Below, in pieces: positions 44,016 through 52,971 of a stretch of 64,000 bases of DNA. Position 1 is the first letter of the stretch, and each line of letters begins with the position of its first letter. The position numbers were made by a program, and so were the translations under genes. The notes beneath the pieces were generated by a model. That model searched no databases. It was given only the letters and a program-made list of their open reading frames with translations, and was not told the DNA's origin. The stretch is from Cylindrospermum stagnale PCC 7417 (GTDB taxonomy: Bacteria; Cyanobacteriota; Cyanobacteriia; Cyanobacteriales; Nostocaceae), in contig NC_019744.1 of the NCBI RefSeq assembly GCF_000317535.1, forward strand, positions 62,001 to 126,000, given 5' to 3'.

Positions 44016-45236
44016 ATGCAGAAACCACCCATGCCGAAAAACTGGATTATTAAAGTAGACAACTATTTCCATGCAAACCCCAATTGCATCATCGCCACCG
44101 CCCATGTGGACACGTTTCCCACAAACCTACCCCTAGAACCCAACATCCGGGAACCCAACCGCAAAAGTGCGACATACCGACAAATCTTTGACTCTGTGAC
44201 GACTCAACCAGAAAAATTTTTCTCTCGTCACAGTGGAATCGTTCTGTCAGCGAATAAAGTTAAGCCCAGCAAAAACAAAACCGAACTGGAGTTAGAAGTC
44301 TTAGAAGCTAGTGAGGGGGGTAGCGATGGCATTATCAATGGAGGTCACACAGTTTTAGCTTTTGAAAGTGCTAAAAATTACAAATATGACCTAACCCAAG
44401 CCAGAGTCAAAGTTACCATCCACATCGGACTCCAGGAAGAGGAAGCTAAAGATATCGCTCTCGCATCCAATACCACTTCTCCTGTAGATTCTCGCTCCAA
44501 AGTGAACGCTAGGGGAGATTACAAATTTATCAAGCAGTATTTAGCCCAGTTAGAAAGAGCAGAAGATAGAAAATTTAGAATAGCCTATTACCAAAACCAA
44601 AGCGGCGCTCCTAGAAATGCTCAATGTAATGTTAACCACTTGTTCAAGCTGATCAACTGCCTCGACAGAAATAGATACAATCCCGACGGCAATAAAAGAA
44701 GCAAGCACCCTACAGGTACGAATACCCCAAGCCAAATCACAGACACTGAGAGGGAAAGATTAACTCTTTTACTGCCTCTACTTCCCAAAGCTCTGTGGAT
44801 AGAGCAAAGACTGTACGAAATCATCCAAGAACATATTAGCAACCCCAGAAGAAAGGGTGTCAACGACTTAGCATCAATCGATACACGCAAAAGTACCCTT
44901 CTCCCCGACAGCAAGTACTCGTTTGGGTTTGGTGCGCCAACTGACCTCGCACTACCCATCATTGCATCCTATCGGGTATTCCTAGACCAAGACTATAACT
45001 GGATTATTCCTTTTGACGAATTCGCCGAAAACTTTCTCCAACACCTGTGGGTTAACTATTACCGTAAATACTTGATATCGGAGAAAACAGCAGGAAATAC
45101 AGTGGGGACTAAAATTTGTCGCAACTCAGAAATTTGGGAAAGTCTGTACATTTCAGCCCAAAGTTATCTCAATCAGCACTTGGTGAAAATTGTCAACTCC
45201 AGCAAGCATGAAGAATTAACGCTGACACCAAGCTAA
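44016..45236 (+). CDS. AIPR-family abortive-infection protein, intact copy
   Basis: 406 residues. Matches the AIPR family (GIINGGHTVLAF; LASNTTSPVDSRSKVNA; WIEQRLYEIIQ). Members are linked to abortive phage resistance; mechanism not established here. ATG 44016 or 44031 possible. A truncated inverted copy lies at 49013-50201. Confidence 0.82.
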   Translation: MQKPPMPKNWIIKVDNYFHANPNCIIATAHVDTFPTNLPLEPNIREPNRKSATYRQIFDSVTTQPEKFFSRHSGIVLSANKVKPSKNKTELELEVLEASEGGSDGIINGGHTVLAFESAKNYKYDLTQARVKVTIHIGLQEEEAKDIALASNTTSPVDSRSKVNARGDYKFIKQYLAQLERAEDRKFRIAYYQNQSGAPRNAQCNVNHLFKLINCLDRNRYNPDGNKRSKHPTGTNTPSQITDTERERLTLLLPLLPKALWIEQRLYEIIQEHISNPRRKGVNDLASIDTRKSTLLPDSKYSFGFGAPTDLALPIIASYRVFLDQDYNWIIPFDEFAENFLQHLWVNYYRKYLISEKTAGNTVGTKICRNSEIWESLYISAQSYLNQHLVKIVNSSKHEELTLTPS

Positions 45237-46059
45237 AATGTCCACTTAACAATTAATTGTCATCTGAAAAGAGATTATGGGCATTTTCTAGAATGCCAGT
45301 CTCTAGGCAAAGCTTAATTGTGTTGCGATCGCCCACCGTAGGCGCTTTGTGCCATCGCAGCGCAAGGGATTTTCAAAATACAGGTTCTGTGGGTTGGTAA
45401 TTACCGTCTACCCCTAAAACCTGTAGCCTTTACTAGAAAAGGATTTCCGAATTTCAATAACAAATTAGACTTGACACGATAGATTTTACGGCGTACCAAG
45501 GTAGGTAAATTGCGCTTTCACGAGAATTAAACCTCGTCCAAGTTCAAAAGGGAACTCTTAACAGGCGAAAGTATAGGATTTGGGAGTAAAACCCGATTAA
45601 GAAAAAACTATGGGTTTCAAAGTAGACGCGGTTTATCTGCACTTTATTGGTGCGATGGGCTTACGCCCCGCCTTCTTGCGATGACCTCCGGTCGGTCGGA
45701 GACCATCGCGCTCCTAAACAGTTGCTCCCGTTCACCTGCGGCGGTTTGTTCCGGAAGCTAACAGCACCAGCTTCTGGAACAAACACGGGCGGTGAATTAA
45801 TATCAGAATGTCTATGACAAGAGTAGTTTTGGATACTAAGCCTGATGAAGACCCTCGCTCTTGAGTATCAGAAAACCGACTCGTGCGTTCACACAAGTTA
45901 ACATTTCAATTAATTTGGCAAAACCCTTTTTGTTAGTAGTGAGTAGAGTAGCAAGGGGGAGTAGAATGAGACTAAAAATGTCTGGGAACAAACGTTATCG
46001 GACATTTTTTTGGGGCGGATAAACCCGCTTTATTCCGCGTATTATTTTGAGGCTGTGTG
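45237..46059. other. Gene-poor stretch with palindromic repeats
   Basis: No gene supported. Contains GC-rich palindromic repeats at about 45327-45362 and 45648-45716, and a hairpin AAAAATGTC (45974) / GACATTTTT (46001) followed by T's just before the recombinase. Confidence 0.6.
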
Positions 46060-47127
46060 ATGACGTTATCACGTACAGACGCAGGTGTAGATACAGAAGA
46101 ATTAGGGGTTGCACTCGCTCAGTTATCACCGGAACAACTAGCGGTGATCAAAGCAACGGTCGAAGCGGTGGTACAGGCAACTGGCACGCCCAAAATCACT
46201 GGGGCGGAAACTACCAGCGAACTGTTTTCTAGTTGGCTCTTGAGTAGGGAGTCAGAGCAAACTGTGCGGGCATACCGAAATGATGTGATGCACTTTGTTC
46301 AGTGGCGGCTAGGCATTGACTATCCAGACTTAGACAATTTAAACCTCCACGCCACCACCAAAGAAGATGTGGACAATTACAAAGCTCACCTACTTAAGAA
46401 AGAGAAAACAGGAGAAATTGCCCGTGCTTCCGTCCGTCGTCGCCTTGCTTCCCTTAAAAGTTTTCTGCGCTACGCTTGCGATGTAGGCTACTTGCGGGCC
46501 AATCCGGCAATGTTGTTGAAAGTACCTCCGGAGCGCAAAAAGATTAAGGAGCGCACCCTGACTGAGACTGAAATTGAAATGCTATTCGACGCAGCCGCAC
46601 AAGTTGTAGAACAAGCCCCCACTCCTCACAAAAAGATACAAGCGCTACGCAACCAACTAATTCTGGAGCTTTTTTACTACGGTGCTATTCGGGTAGGTGA
46701 GAGTGGTTTAACCTGGGCTACCATGCATTCAAATCAGTCCGGGCTACCTTATATCAAAGTGGTAGGCAAAGGAGACAAGGAGCGCGATGTTCCCATACCA
46801 ACAGAACTTTACCAATACCTGCTGGCTAATCGGCAACACGCCAAAGACAAAACCGAGCCGCTTTTCACAAGCCAAAAAACGGGTGAACCCATCGGCGATC
46901 GCCATATCCGCCGCATCATCAAATCCATTGCCGAAGTAGCAGGGTTAAGTCGCATCCCCTCCCCACACTGGTTGCGGCACAGCCACGCCACCCATGCTGC
47001 TAAAAACACGCCTATTCACGTCATCACCAAAACTCTGGGACACTCGTCAGGAAAAATCACGATAGACAACTATCTACATGCGGGTGAAGATGAGGCTAGC
47101 TCTCTTAACCTCAAACGATATCGCTGA
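46060..47127 (+). CDS. Tyrosine recombinase (XerC/D-like integrase)
   Basis: 355 residues from ATG 46060 (GAGG 8 nt upstream). SAM-like N-terminal DNA-binding domain (about 50-150), then a catalytic domain with Arg in YGAIRVGESGL, HWLRHSHATH, LGHSSGKITIDNYLH (nucleophile Tyr). Likely plasmid or element resolution or integration. Confidence 0.9.
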   Translation: MTLSRTDAGVDTEELGVALAQLSPEQLAVIKATVEAVVQATGTPKITGAETTSELFSSWLLSRESEQTVRAYRNDVMHFVQWRLGIDYPDLDNLNLHATTKEDVDNYKAHLLKKEKTGEIARASVRRRLASLKSFLRYACDVGYLRANPAMLLKVPPERKKIKERTLTETEIEMLFDAAAQVVEQAPTPHKKIQALRNQLILELFYYGAIRVGESGLTWATMHSNQSGLPYIKVVGKGDKERDVPIPTELYQYLLANRQHAKDKTEPLFTSQKTGEPIGDRHIRRIIKSIAEVAGLSRIPSPHWLRHSHATHAAKNTPIHVITKTLGHSSGKITIDNYLHAGEDEASSLNLKRYR

Positions 47128-47165
47128 TGATAGTGTCAGTGCGGGTTCGCGCAAGCGATTTCACT

Positions 47166-47528
47166 TTATGCGCGAATTTCGTTGCCCCAAATCCTTATAA
47201 CGTTCAGTTTGGGTTGAATCCGAATCATGGTGTCAGTAACTACTACAAATTCTCTGCCTTGTTGTTGACACAGAATGTGAATGTGCCTAAACAAATTAAG
47301 ATTTTCTGGTGAGTTAATTTTGCTGACAGGTTTGACTTCTACAACTTGTTGTTTATCTGGTCTGGTTACCCAGAAATCTGGGGTGTAGGTTCTGAGAATA
47401 CCGTTGTCGCTATAGGTGATGCGGAATGGTTGACCTTGATAGGCAAGGACGCTTTTATCTATTTCTAGTAGGTAGATGTAATCCCGCTCAATTTGAGATT
47501 CCCACCAGATGATTGTGTTCATCTTCAA
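47166..47528 (-). CDS. TnsA-like endonuclease, N-terminal domain only
   Basis: 120 residues. WWESQIERDYIYLLEIDKSV (Glu), TYTPDFWVTRPDKQQVVEVK (D...ExK) match the restriction-fold catalytic domain of Tn7 TnsA. The DNA-binding C-terminal domain of full TnsA is absent, and no tnsB or tnsC follows. Confidence 0.75.
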   Translation of the reverse strand: MKMNTIIWWESQIERDYIYLLEIDKSVLAYQGQPFRITYSDNGILRTYTPDFWVTRPDKQQVVEVKPVSKINSPENLNLFRHIHILCQQQGREFVVVTDTMIRIQPKLNVIRIWGNEIRA

Positions 47529-47649
47529 ACTGGGGAATTTGCCTATAACTTTTTTGCATCAACTGTTGCTGATGCTTCTTACCCCAACTGCCAATGTGTA
47601 CCTTGCCGTTTTTGTCAGGTTATGATGTATCTTACTTGACAAAGTTACT

Positions 47650-47690
47650 TTTTCACTGACAACGTTACAATTTTTCAATTAGTGTGCGAA
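47650..47690. repeat. 22-bp iteron-like repeats, array 1
   Basis: TTTTCACTGACAACGTTAC (47650) and TTTTCAATTAGTGTGCGAA (47672), 22 bp apart, same family as array 2 at 48365. Lies between the TnsA-like and ribbon-helix-helix genes. Confidence 0.5.
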
Positions 47691-47724
47691 TTAGCGCTGT
47701 CTTGGCTGTTATAAGCTAAACTGT

Positions 47725-47742
47725 CTATACGTGGGTGTATAG
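47725..47742. promoter_or_regulatory. Operator-like inverted repeat before RHH gene
   Basis: CTATAC-N6-GTATAG, 11 bp before the ATG, overlapping the ribosome-binding region; suits autorepression by the encoded RHH protein. Confidence 0.5.
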
Positions 47743-47753
47743 GCGGTACAGAC

Positions 47754-48335
47754 ATGGCGATTGTGAAACGCGAATCGATTAATTTTAAACTGCCCAAAAC
47801 CCTTACCAATGCACTGCGTGCTGCGGCGCGAGAACGTAATACCACTGCTACCGATTTAGTTATTCAAGGTTTACATCACGTCCTTGGGCCTGTTCCTGTT
47901 CCTGGTACTGGGAACGGTTTAGAAACTCGTTTACAGGAACTGGAGGCTCAATTTAATTCGGTTATTTCTGGGGTAGAAACGGATTTAGACGATGGTGTAG
48001 ATGGGGACTTAAAACAGAGAGTTGTGCTGTTGGAGCAGAAAATTGAAGCCATTAATTTAAAATTGGCTCAAATTGAGGGGGCTATCTCGATTCTTGGCCA
48101 GCGTTCTTCTGGTGGTTCCAGGAGACAATCTTTTAATTACCACCCACCCCAACTGCAACTGCAAGCTTACAAGGGTGAAAATTTAGCTAAAAGATTGGGT
48201 ATCGATATGGCAACTTTGGAGCGGGAATGCCAGAATCAGACAGGAGAGGATTTTGAAAGGTGGTGTCGGTCGAAAGATCCTGGTTCTGTTGGCTGGCGGT
48301 TTGGTGACGATGGACTTTTCCACCCCATTAAATGA
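47754..48335 (+). CDS. Ribbon-helix-helix/coiled-coil plasmid protein
   Basis: 193 residues: N-terminal RHH DNA-binding domain (ESINFKLPKTLTNALRAAAR), a coiled coil (about residues 55-115), and a conserved C-terminal segment (ENLAKRLGIDMATLERECQN to GWRFGDDGLFHPIK). Probably a plasmid regulator or partition-type DNA binder; not proven. Confidence 0.7.
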   Translation: MAIVKRESINFKLPKTLTNALRAAARERNTTATDLVIQGLHHVLGPVPVPGTGNGLETRLQELEAQFNSVISGVETDLDDGVDGDLKQRVVLLEQKIEAINLKLAQIEGAISILGQRSSGGSRRQSFNYHPPQLQLQAYKGENLAKRLGIDMATLERECQNQTGEDFERWCRSKDPGSVGWRFGDDGLFHPIK

Positions 48336-48364
48336 TCGACTGTATTGACGGGAGTAGCTCCAAA

Positions 48365-48431
48365 TTTTCAACTTGTCTGCAACTTTTTTCAATTAGTCCG
48401 CGACGTTTTTCACTTTGTCTGCGAACCGACA
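48365..48431. repeat. Three 21-bp iteron-like repeats, array 2
   Basis: Starts at 48365 (TTTTCAACTTGTCTGCAA), 48386 (TTTTCAATTAGTCCGCGA) and 48407 (TTTTCACTTTGTCTGCGAA), exactly 21 bp apart. The outer edge reads 5'-TGTCGGTTCGC on the minus strand (to 48431). Confidence 0.6.
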
Positions 48432-48454
48432 CCTAAAGTGAAATCGACCGTGGA

Positions 48455-48838
48455 GTAGGGGTTTGAGAATGGTATAGACACTAATGTAGAAACTCGTCTG
48501 CATGAACTGGAAACTCAACTTACCCAAGTCGCATATAGTATAGAGGCACGTGTAGAAAACGGTGTAGATGAGGACTTAAAACAAAGATTTTCACAGTTAG
48601 AGCAGAAGACTGAAGCGATGGCGCGGAGCGCCCGCCGATCGCTTTGAGATTAGCACAAATTGAAGAGGCAATCTCTTTACTATCCCAGCGCTCGTCAACT
48701 CCGCATCCAAGGCAATCGTACCAATATCATCCACCGCAGCTTAAGCTTAAAGCTTATTGGCAAATCCTGGATGCTGCCCCATTTTGTGTCCCATGGGTCA
48801 CATTTTTACAGAACTTTGAGCAATGGGTTGCTTTTTAA
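48455..48838 (+). pseudogene. Broken tandem copy of the RHH/coiled-coil gene
   Basis: Translates to ETRLHELETQLTQVAYSIEA and DLKQRFSQLEQKTEA, then a GC-rich palindromic repeat (about 48618-48646) shifts the frame before RLAQIEEAISLLSQRSS and YHPPQLKLKAY. RHH domain and C-terminal segment are missing. Confidence 0.7.
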
Positions 48839-49012
48839 CAACCGTGCAGAGAATGTCAACTGGGAGCAACGCTCCAAAGTGAGATCGGGCTTTAATTCTC
48901 AATTCCACCGCTAGATTCTCAACAAAACCGGGTATTTTCGTTGCGAGCGCATCCCGAAATAGGCTATTTACGTACCCGATTTCAGCACCTCACTTTTTCG
49001 CGTTGCTCCCTG

Positions 49013-50201
49013 TCACCTTGGTGTCAGCGTTAATTCTTCACGTTTAGCAGAGTTGACAATCTTCACCAAATGCTGATTTAGATAACTTTGGGCACTAATG
49101 TACAGGCTTTCCCAAATTTCTTGATTGCGGCAGATTTTTGTGCTCACTGTATTTCCGGCTAATTTCTCCGATATTAAATATTTGCGGAAATAGTTACCCC
49201 ACAGATGTTGGAGAAAATTTTCAGCGAATTCGTCAAAAGGCAGAATCCAGCTATACTCTTTGTCCAGGAATACCCTGTAAGATGCAATTATGGGTAATGC
49301 AAGGTCGGCTGGCGCACTAAATCCAAAAGAGTACTTGCTGTCGGGGAGAAGGGTATTTTTACGCATATCAATTGGGGTAAAGACAAGATACGCGCAAAAT
49401 TTATCACGATATTAAGAAATATAAAGAACCTTAATAAATACCCCTGAATTTCGGCTATTCATTAGTTATTTTTTCATTTATCCCCTCTTTTGTAAAAATA
49501 ATGTTACAGTTAGTGGTAATTGAAGCGATCGCCAAAGTCACAGCCCTTCAAATTAACTTGACCGAAAAGGGAAGTGGGTGGATCAAGGAAAAAAGCTTCA
49601 AACCCTATCATTTCATTAGATTCAATCTCAAATATTGCCTAAAATGAACCCAACTAGGCAATGTTTGAAAGACATAAATACATGACTACTTTACAAAACT
49701 TTACGTCGTGATAAATTTTGCGCGTATCTTGTCTTTACCCCCAATTGAGGCTAAATCGTTGACACCCTTTCTCCTGGGATTGCTGATATGTTCCTGGATA
49801 ATTTCGTACAGTCTTTGCTCTATCCACAGAGCTTGAGGAAGTAGAGGAAGTAAAAGAGTTAATCTTTCCCTCTCAGCGTCTGTGATGTGGCTGGGGGTGT
49901 TTGTACCTGTGGGGTGCTTGCTTCTGGTGTTACCGTCGGGGTTGTATCTATTTCTGTCAAGGCTGTTTATCAGCTTGAACAGGTGGGTAATATTGCAGTG
50001 GGTATTTCTAGGAGCGCCGCTTTGGTTCTGGTAATAGGCGATTCTAAATTTTCTGTTTTCTGATACTTCTAACTGAGCTAAGTACTGCTTGATAAATTCG
50101 TAATCTCCCCTGGCGTTAACTTTGGAGCGAGAATCCACTGGCGATGTGGTATTTGAGGCCAGGGCGATATCTTTCGCCTCTTCTTCTTTGAGTCCAATCA
50201 A
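49013..50201 (-). pseudogene. AIPR-family gene, second copy, truncated and MITE-interrupted
   Basis: Two pieces of one frame nearly identical to the protein at 44016: 50201-49747 (IGLKEEEAKDIALASN to NDLASI) and 49368-49013 (MRKNTLLPDSKYSFGF to LTLTPR). The 368-bp MITE lies between. About 140 N-terminal residues are missing beyond 50201. Confidence 0.85.
49374..49741. mobile_element. 368-bp MITE with 36-bp perfect inverted repeats
   Basis: Ends begin GGGGTAAAGACAAGATACGC and stay identical for 36 bp at both termini. Flanked by 5-bp direct repeats CAATT (49369-49373 and 49742-49746). No transposase inside. Removing it and one repeat restores the AIPR reading frame. Confidence 0.92.
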
Positions 50202-50236
50202 TCAGCTAGATGGGAAAGGCACTCAAGATGCCCCGT

Positions 50237-50273
50237 GTCTACCCTGCGGGCGGGAACGCTCCGCAGGGTAGAC
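50237..50273. repeat. Long palindromic repeat
   Basis: GTCTACCCTGCGG / CCGCAGGGTAGAC, 13-bp perfect stem with 11-nt loop, at the broken N-terminal edge of the second AIPR copy. Confidence 0.6.
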
Positions 50274-50293
50274 CCTCAAGTGTCAAACATCAC

Positions 50294-50313
50294 AAAAAAC
50301 CCCCTAGAGGGGG
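50294..50313 (-). terminator. Terminator of the small minus-strand gene
   Basis: Stem CCCCCT/AGGGGG; on the minus strand followed by TTTTTTG. 34 bp past the stop of the 50347-50601 gene. Confidence 0.75.
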
Positions 50314-50346
50314 CATTATTTGCTGAGTCTGGCAAAGTAACAGTGC

Positions 50347-50601
50347 CTATTGCACCACAATAGGTCTATTCAAAATACTCATAACCTCGTTTGGGTTAGG
50401 GCTTGGTAGCAGAGGACTCCAATCTCCAACCTCTGCATAGCCAATAACCTGTAAGTAGTGAATTGTACTGGTTACAGCTTTAGGAGAACCTATCAAGAGA
50501 TGTTTGAGCGGTTCTTTAAAAGGGACTGACAACAGAGTCCCTTGACTTGCTCCGGGTGCATTTGGGTCTTCAATCTCGGATAAGAAGCTTTGGGTAATCA
50601 T
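50347..50601 (-). CDS. Small conserved-looking cyanobacterial protein
   Basis: 84 residues (EDPNAPGASQGTLLSVPFKE, then LIGSPKAVTSTIHYLQVIGY). No domain recognised. Has its own downstream terminator, which supports a real gene. Confidence 0.65.
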   Translation of the reverse strand: MITQSFLSEIEDPNAPGASQGTLLSVPFKEPLKHLLIGSPKAVTSTIHYLQVIGYAEVGDWSPLLPSPNPNEVMSILNRPIVVQ

Positions 50602-50688
50602 GATTCACCTGTGTTGAGCAGGAATAGCTATCACACAGAATAAAGTCACTGTTGTCATGGTGACAACTAAACAATGCACATGCGACAA

Positions 50689-51018
50689 CTAATCATTACA
50701 ATTTATATCGTGCTTGCGACGGCGCTTTCTCGCCCAGAGTTCTCTGAGGTGAACAGGTTCATTTTCAAATTGAGTCCACAGAGCATGAATTTCTGCCAGT
50801 CTGCGTTTATCAGCTTCTGACGGTTCCCTACGATGTTCACCTTGGGAAAACCAATGAGCTACAGTGCTTTTAGATCGTCCGCACAATTCGGCAAGTTCTT
50901 CGTAATTGACAACCCAGTGTTTTAGGAACTCTTCAGGCTCCATCTTAATAGCAACCTTAGCTTTGTAAATCTCAAACAGATCCCAGTGTCTTCTAGTGGG
51001 TGTTTTGGCTGCAATCAT
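50689..51018 (-). CDS. HTH DNA-binding protein
   Basis: 109 residues from ATG 51018. HTH-like YEELAELCGRSKSTVAHWFS, basic C-terminus (WARKRRRKH). The longer frame upstream runs through palindromic repeats and is not credible as protein. Likely a plasmid regulator. Confidence 0.65.
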   Translation of the reverse strand: MIAAKTPTRRHWDLFEIYKAKVAIKMEPEEFLKHWVVNYEELAELCGRSKSTVAHWFSQGEHRREPSEADKRRLAEIHALWTQFENEPVHLRELWARKRRRKHDINCND

Positions 51019-51149
51019 AGTGATGGCTATAAAGATGCACGGGTGACAACATAGATAATTATCATATCTTGCTTGGAAACAAAGCCGAGTAATTATAAAC
51101 TTTGCAATGAGGGCAGGGCGCGAGTGAATTGTACAGGGGGGGTTAAAGA

Positions 51150-51345
51150 ACGGAGGTGCGTTCGGCCTTGCCGTGCCGGAGGCAATCGCGCGGAGCGACG
51201 GAGGCGATGGTTGGGCAACAGTCCCCGCTCGCGCGATGGCTCTGACGGCGCTCTCCAGCGATGGGTTACGCCCCGCTGGAAGCGATCGCGCGGAGCGCAG
51301 CGCCAAAGGCGATAGCGAAGCGCTCCGAAGGAATCGCTTGTTTTT
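51150..51345. repeat. Cluster of GC-rich palindromic repeats
   Basis: Successive HIP1-containing units (e.g. GCGATCGCGCGGAGCGC, GCGATAGCGAAGCGCTCC) packed over about 200 bp. Not coding. Confidence 0.6.
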
Positions 51346-51806
51346 GATCATTAAACTCAGCAAGACTGTGTGCAGTTGCTGCAACTGCACATTTCTCAAT
51401 GTTTCCAAAACTTGCTTCGCGGTTTTGTGTCCCATGGATCACATTTGGTAATCAACAGTTTTGGTTGATACATACTTAAAACAGTAATTATGCTAGTTAA
51501 ATTACCTATCAAAATCAACTCAAAGGCTTATTCAGTATTTATAGGAAATAGAGTGTAGGCGGAAAACTCCCAAGGTGTTGATTGGTTTGCCAAAAAGAAA
51601 CCAATCAACACCATCATTTATGTGAGAGATGTAGCGAATCGGCAATTAAAATTGCCGCCAATTTGAACCAAGAATCTGCATCTCTTTAGAGCGCCGAATG
51701 TCAATAAAACAATTTAAATATTTTAGGGCTGCGGTTAGCAACCACCGGACTTTGATCGGTGGATATTTTCTGCTAAATAAGGTGCTATGTGTCTTATAAT
51801 AAGAGG

Positions 51807-52034
51807 TAATTAATATCCAAAAAACACGTCTGCTTAAAAACTATATTTATCTGCTAAATGAAAGCAAATTACAGGCTGATGTCTCAACTGGGGATGATGA
51901 CAGATTACAAATCAGATATATATGTAAAACCTAATTTTTTCATTATGAGTCAGGGCTGATGCCCTTATTATATGTGCAAGGAGTGAATCGACCGCTTCTG
52001 TCTTCAACCAGACTCAAGTCTGGTTGTTTTTTCT
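51807..52034 (+). ncRNA. Candidate non-coding RNA with own promoter and terminator
   Basis: TATAAT at 51795-51800, then about 228 nt without a credible ORF, a stem AGGGCT/GCCCT-type at about 51955, and a perfect terminator AACCAGACT/AGTCTGGTT (52006-52025) followed by a T-rich tract on the plus strand. No plus-strand gene lies upstream to explain the terminator. More hairpins occur at 51574-51612 and 51640-51657. Confidence 0.5.
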
Positions 52035-52084
52035 CAAAAATATTTCAATTAAATTTACGGAGTTGGTCACTCTCCTAGCTATTT

Positions 52085-52663
52085 TCATGGCGTAGCTGAC
52101 AGGTATCCTTGGCGGTACTTCTTTTTTTTCAAGGAAGCTGCTTGTCTCCTTGACCATTGCTTAATGGGAGTCAGTTGTGGAACATCTGCAAACTGGTAAC
52201 TCAATGATTTATTTCCACTTAACTTTGCTAACACATTAGCAATTAAACGACAACAGCGTTCTGGCTGACTAACCACTTGTTCTTCCGCGAACCGTATCAC
52301 CACCCACCCAGCTTCTACAAAACACCGATTCCTATAATCATCATCACCAATAAAGTGCGTAGGTTCTCCTGTTGAAAAACAATGGCTCTCATCCACTTCA
52401 ATATCAAGATGTAGCTCAGTATTTGGCTCTATAATTACAAAATCTGCGGTGTAAGGGCGGTCGTGACTATTTGGCAGCATCTCCTGTTGCTCACGTACCC
52501 AATCACCAAAATAATATCTTAGCACTTGCCCGAACCGTTCCTCAGAAGCACCCACAGTCGCACTACCACTACCATTCGGTTTAATACAAGGAGAGAGATT
52601 TTTAGTATCAGCGAAGGTGGGAATAAAAATGATGGGATAAACCGGAGTTGATTTAGTAGCCAT
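52085..52663 (-). CDS. DUF559/Vsr-like restriction-fold nuclease
   Basis: 192 residues. ADFVIIEPNTELHLDIEVDE gives D...ExD/E as in DUF559 nucleases; then DYRNRCFVEAGWVVIRFAEE, the typical last strand and helix. Substrate unknown. Confidence 0.75.
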   Translation of the reverse strand: MATKSTPVYPIIFIPTFADTKNLSPCIKPNGSGSATVGASEERFGQVLRYYFGDWVREQQEMLPNSHDRPYTADFVIIEPNTELHLDIEVDESHCFSTGEPTHFIGDDDYRNRCFVEAGWVVIRFAEEQVVSQPERCCRLIANVLAKLSGNKSLSYQFADVPQLTPIKQWSRRQAASLKKKKYRQGYLSATP

Positions 52664-52971
52664 TGTTGCATCTGACTAACACCACCACCATCATAAAGAC
52701 ACCCTTTTTTATCTAAAACTGCAATCTAATCTATTTTGCTTTCAAATATCGTATCTATCAATTGATGTCAATTTTTACGTAATTTAATACTAGCCATATT
52801 ATCAAACCAGAGATATCATTTTAGTAAAAGTTTATAGATATAAACCTCATCCAGGTTGAAATCTGTACCTGTAGTTTTTACAGTATTGACTGAAAAGTTC
52901 ATATACCAAGGGCTACATATCTCAACTGGCTGTTGAAAAATCTCCAGTTCTCAAGATGGACATGGTTTAAT
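52664..52971. other. AT-rich intergenic region
   Basis: Nothing gene-like seen. Presumably holds the promoters of the two divergent neighbours. Confidence 0.5.

Noticed and set aside
46060-48431. Complete Tn7-like or CRISPR-associated transposon
   Set aside because: No tnsB, tnsC, tniQ, Cas effector or CRISPR repeats are visible; only a TnsA-like domain and repeat arrays.
50689-51435. 248-residue protein
   Set aside because: The N-terminal 139 residues are translated palindromic repeats; the credible gene starts at 51018.
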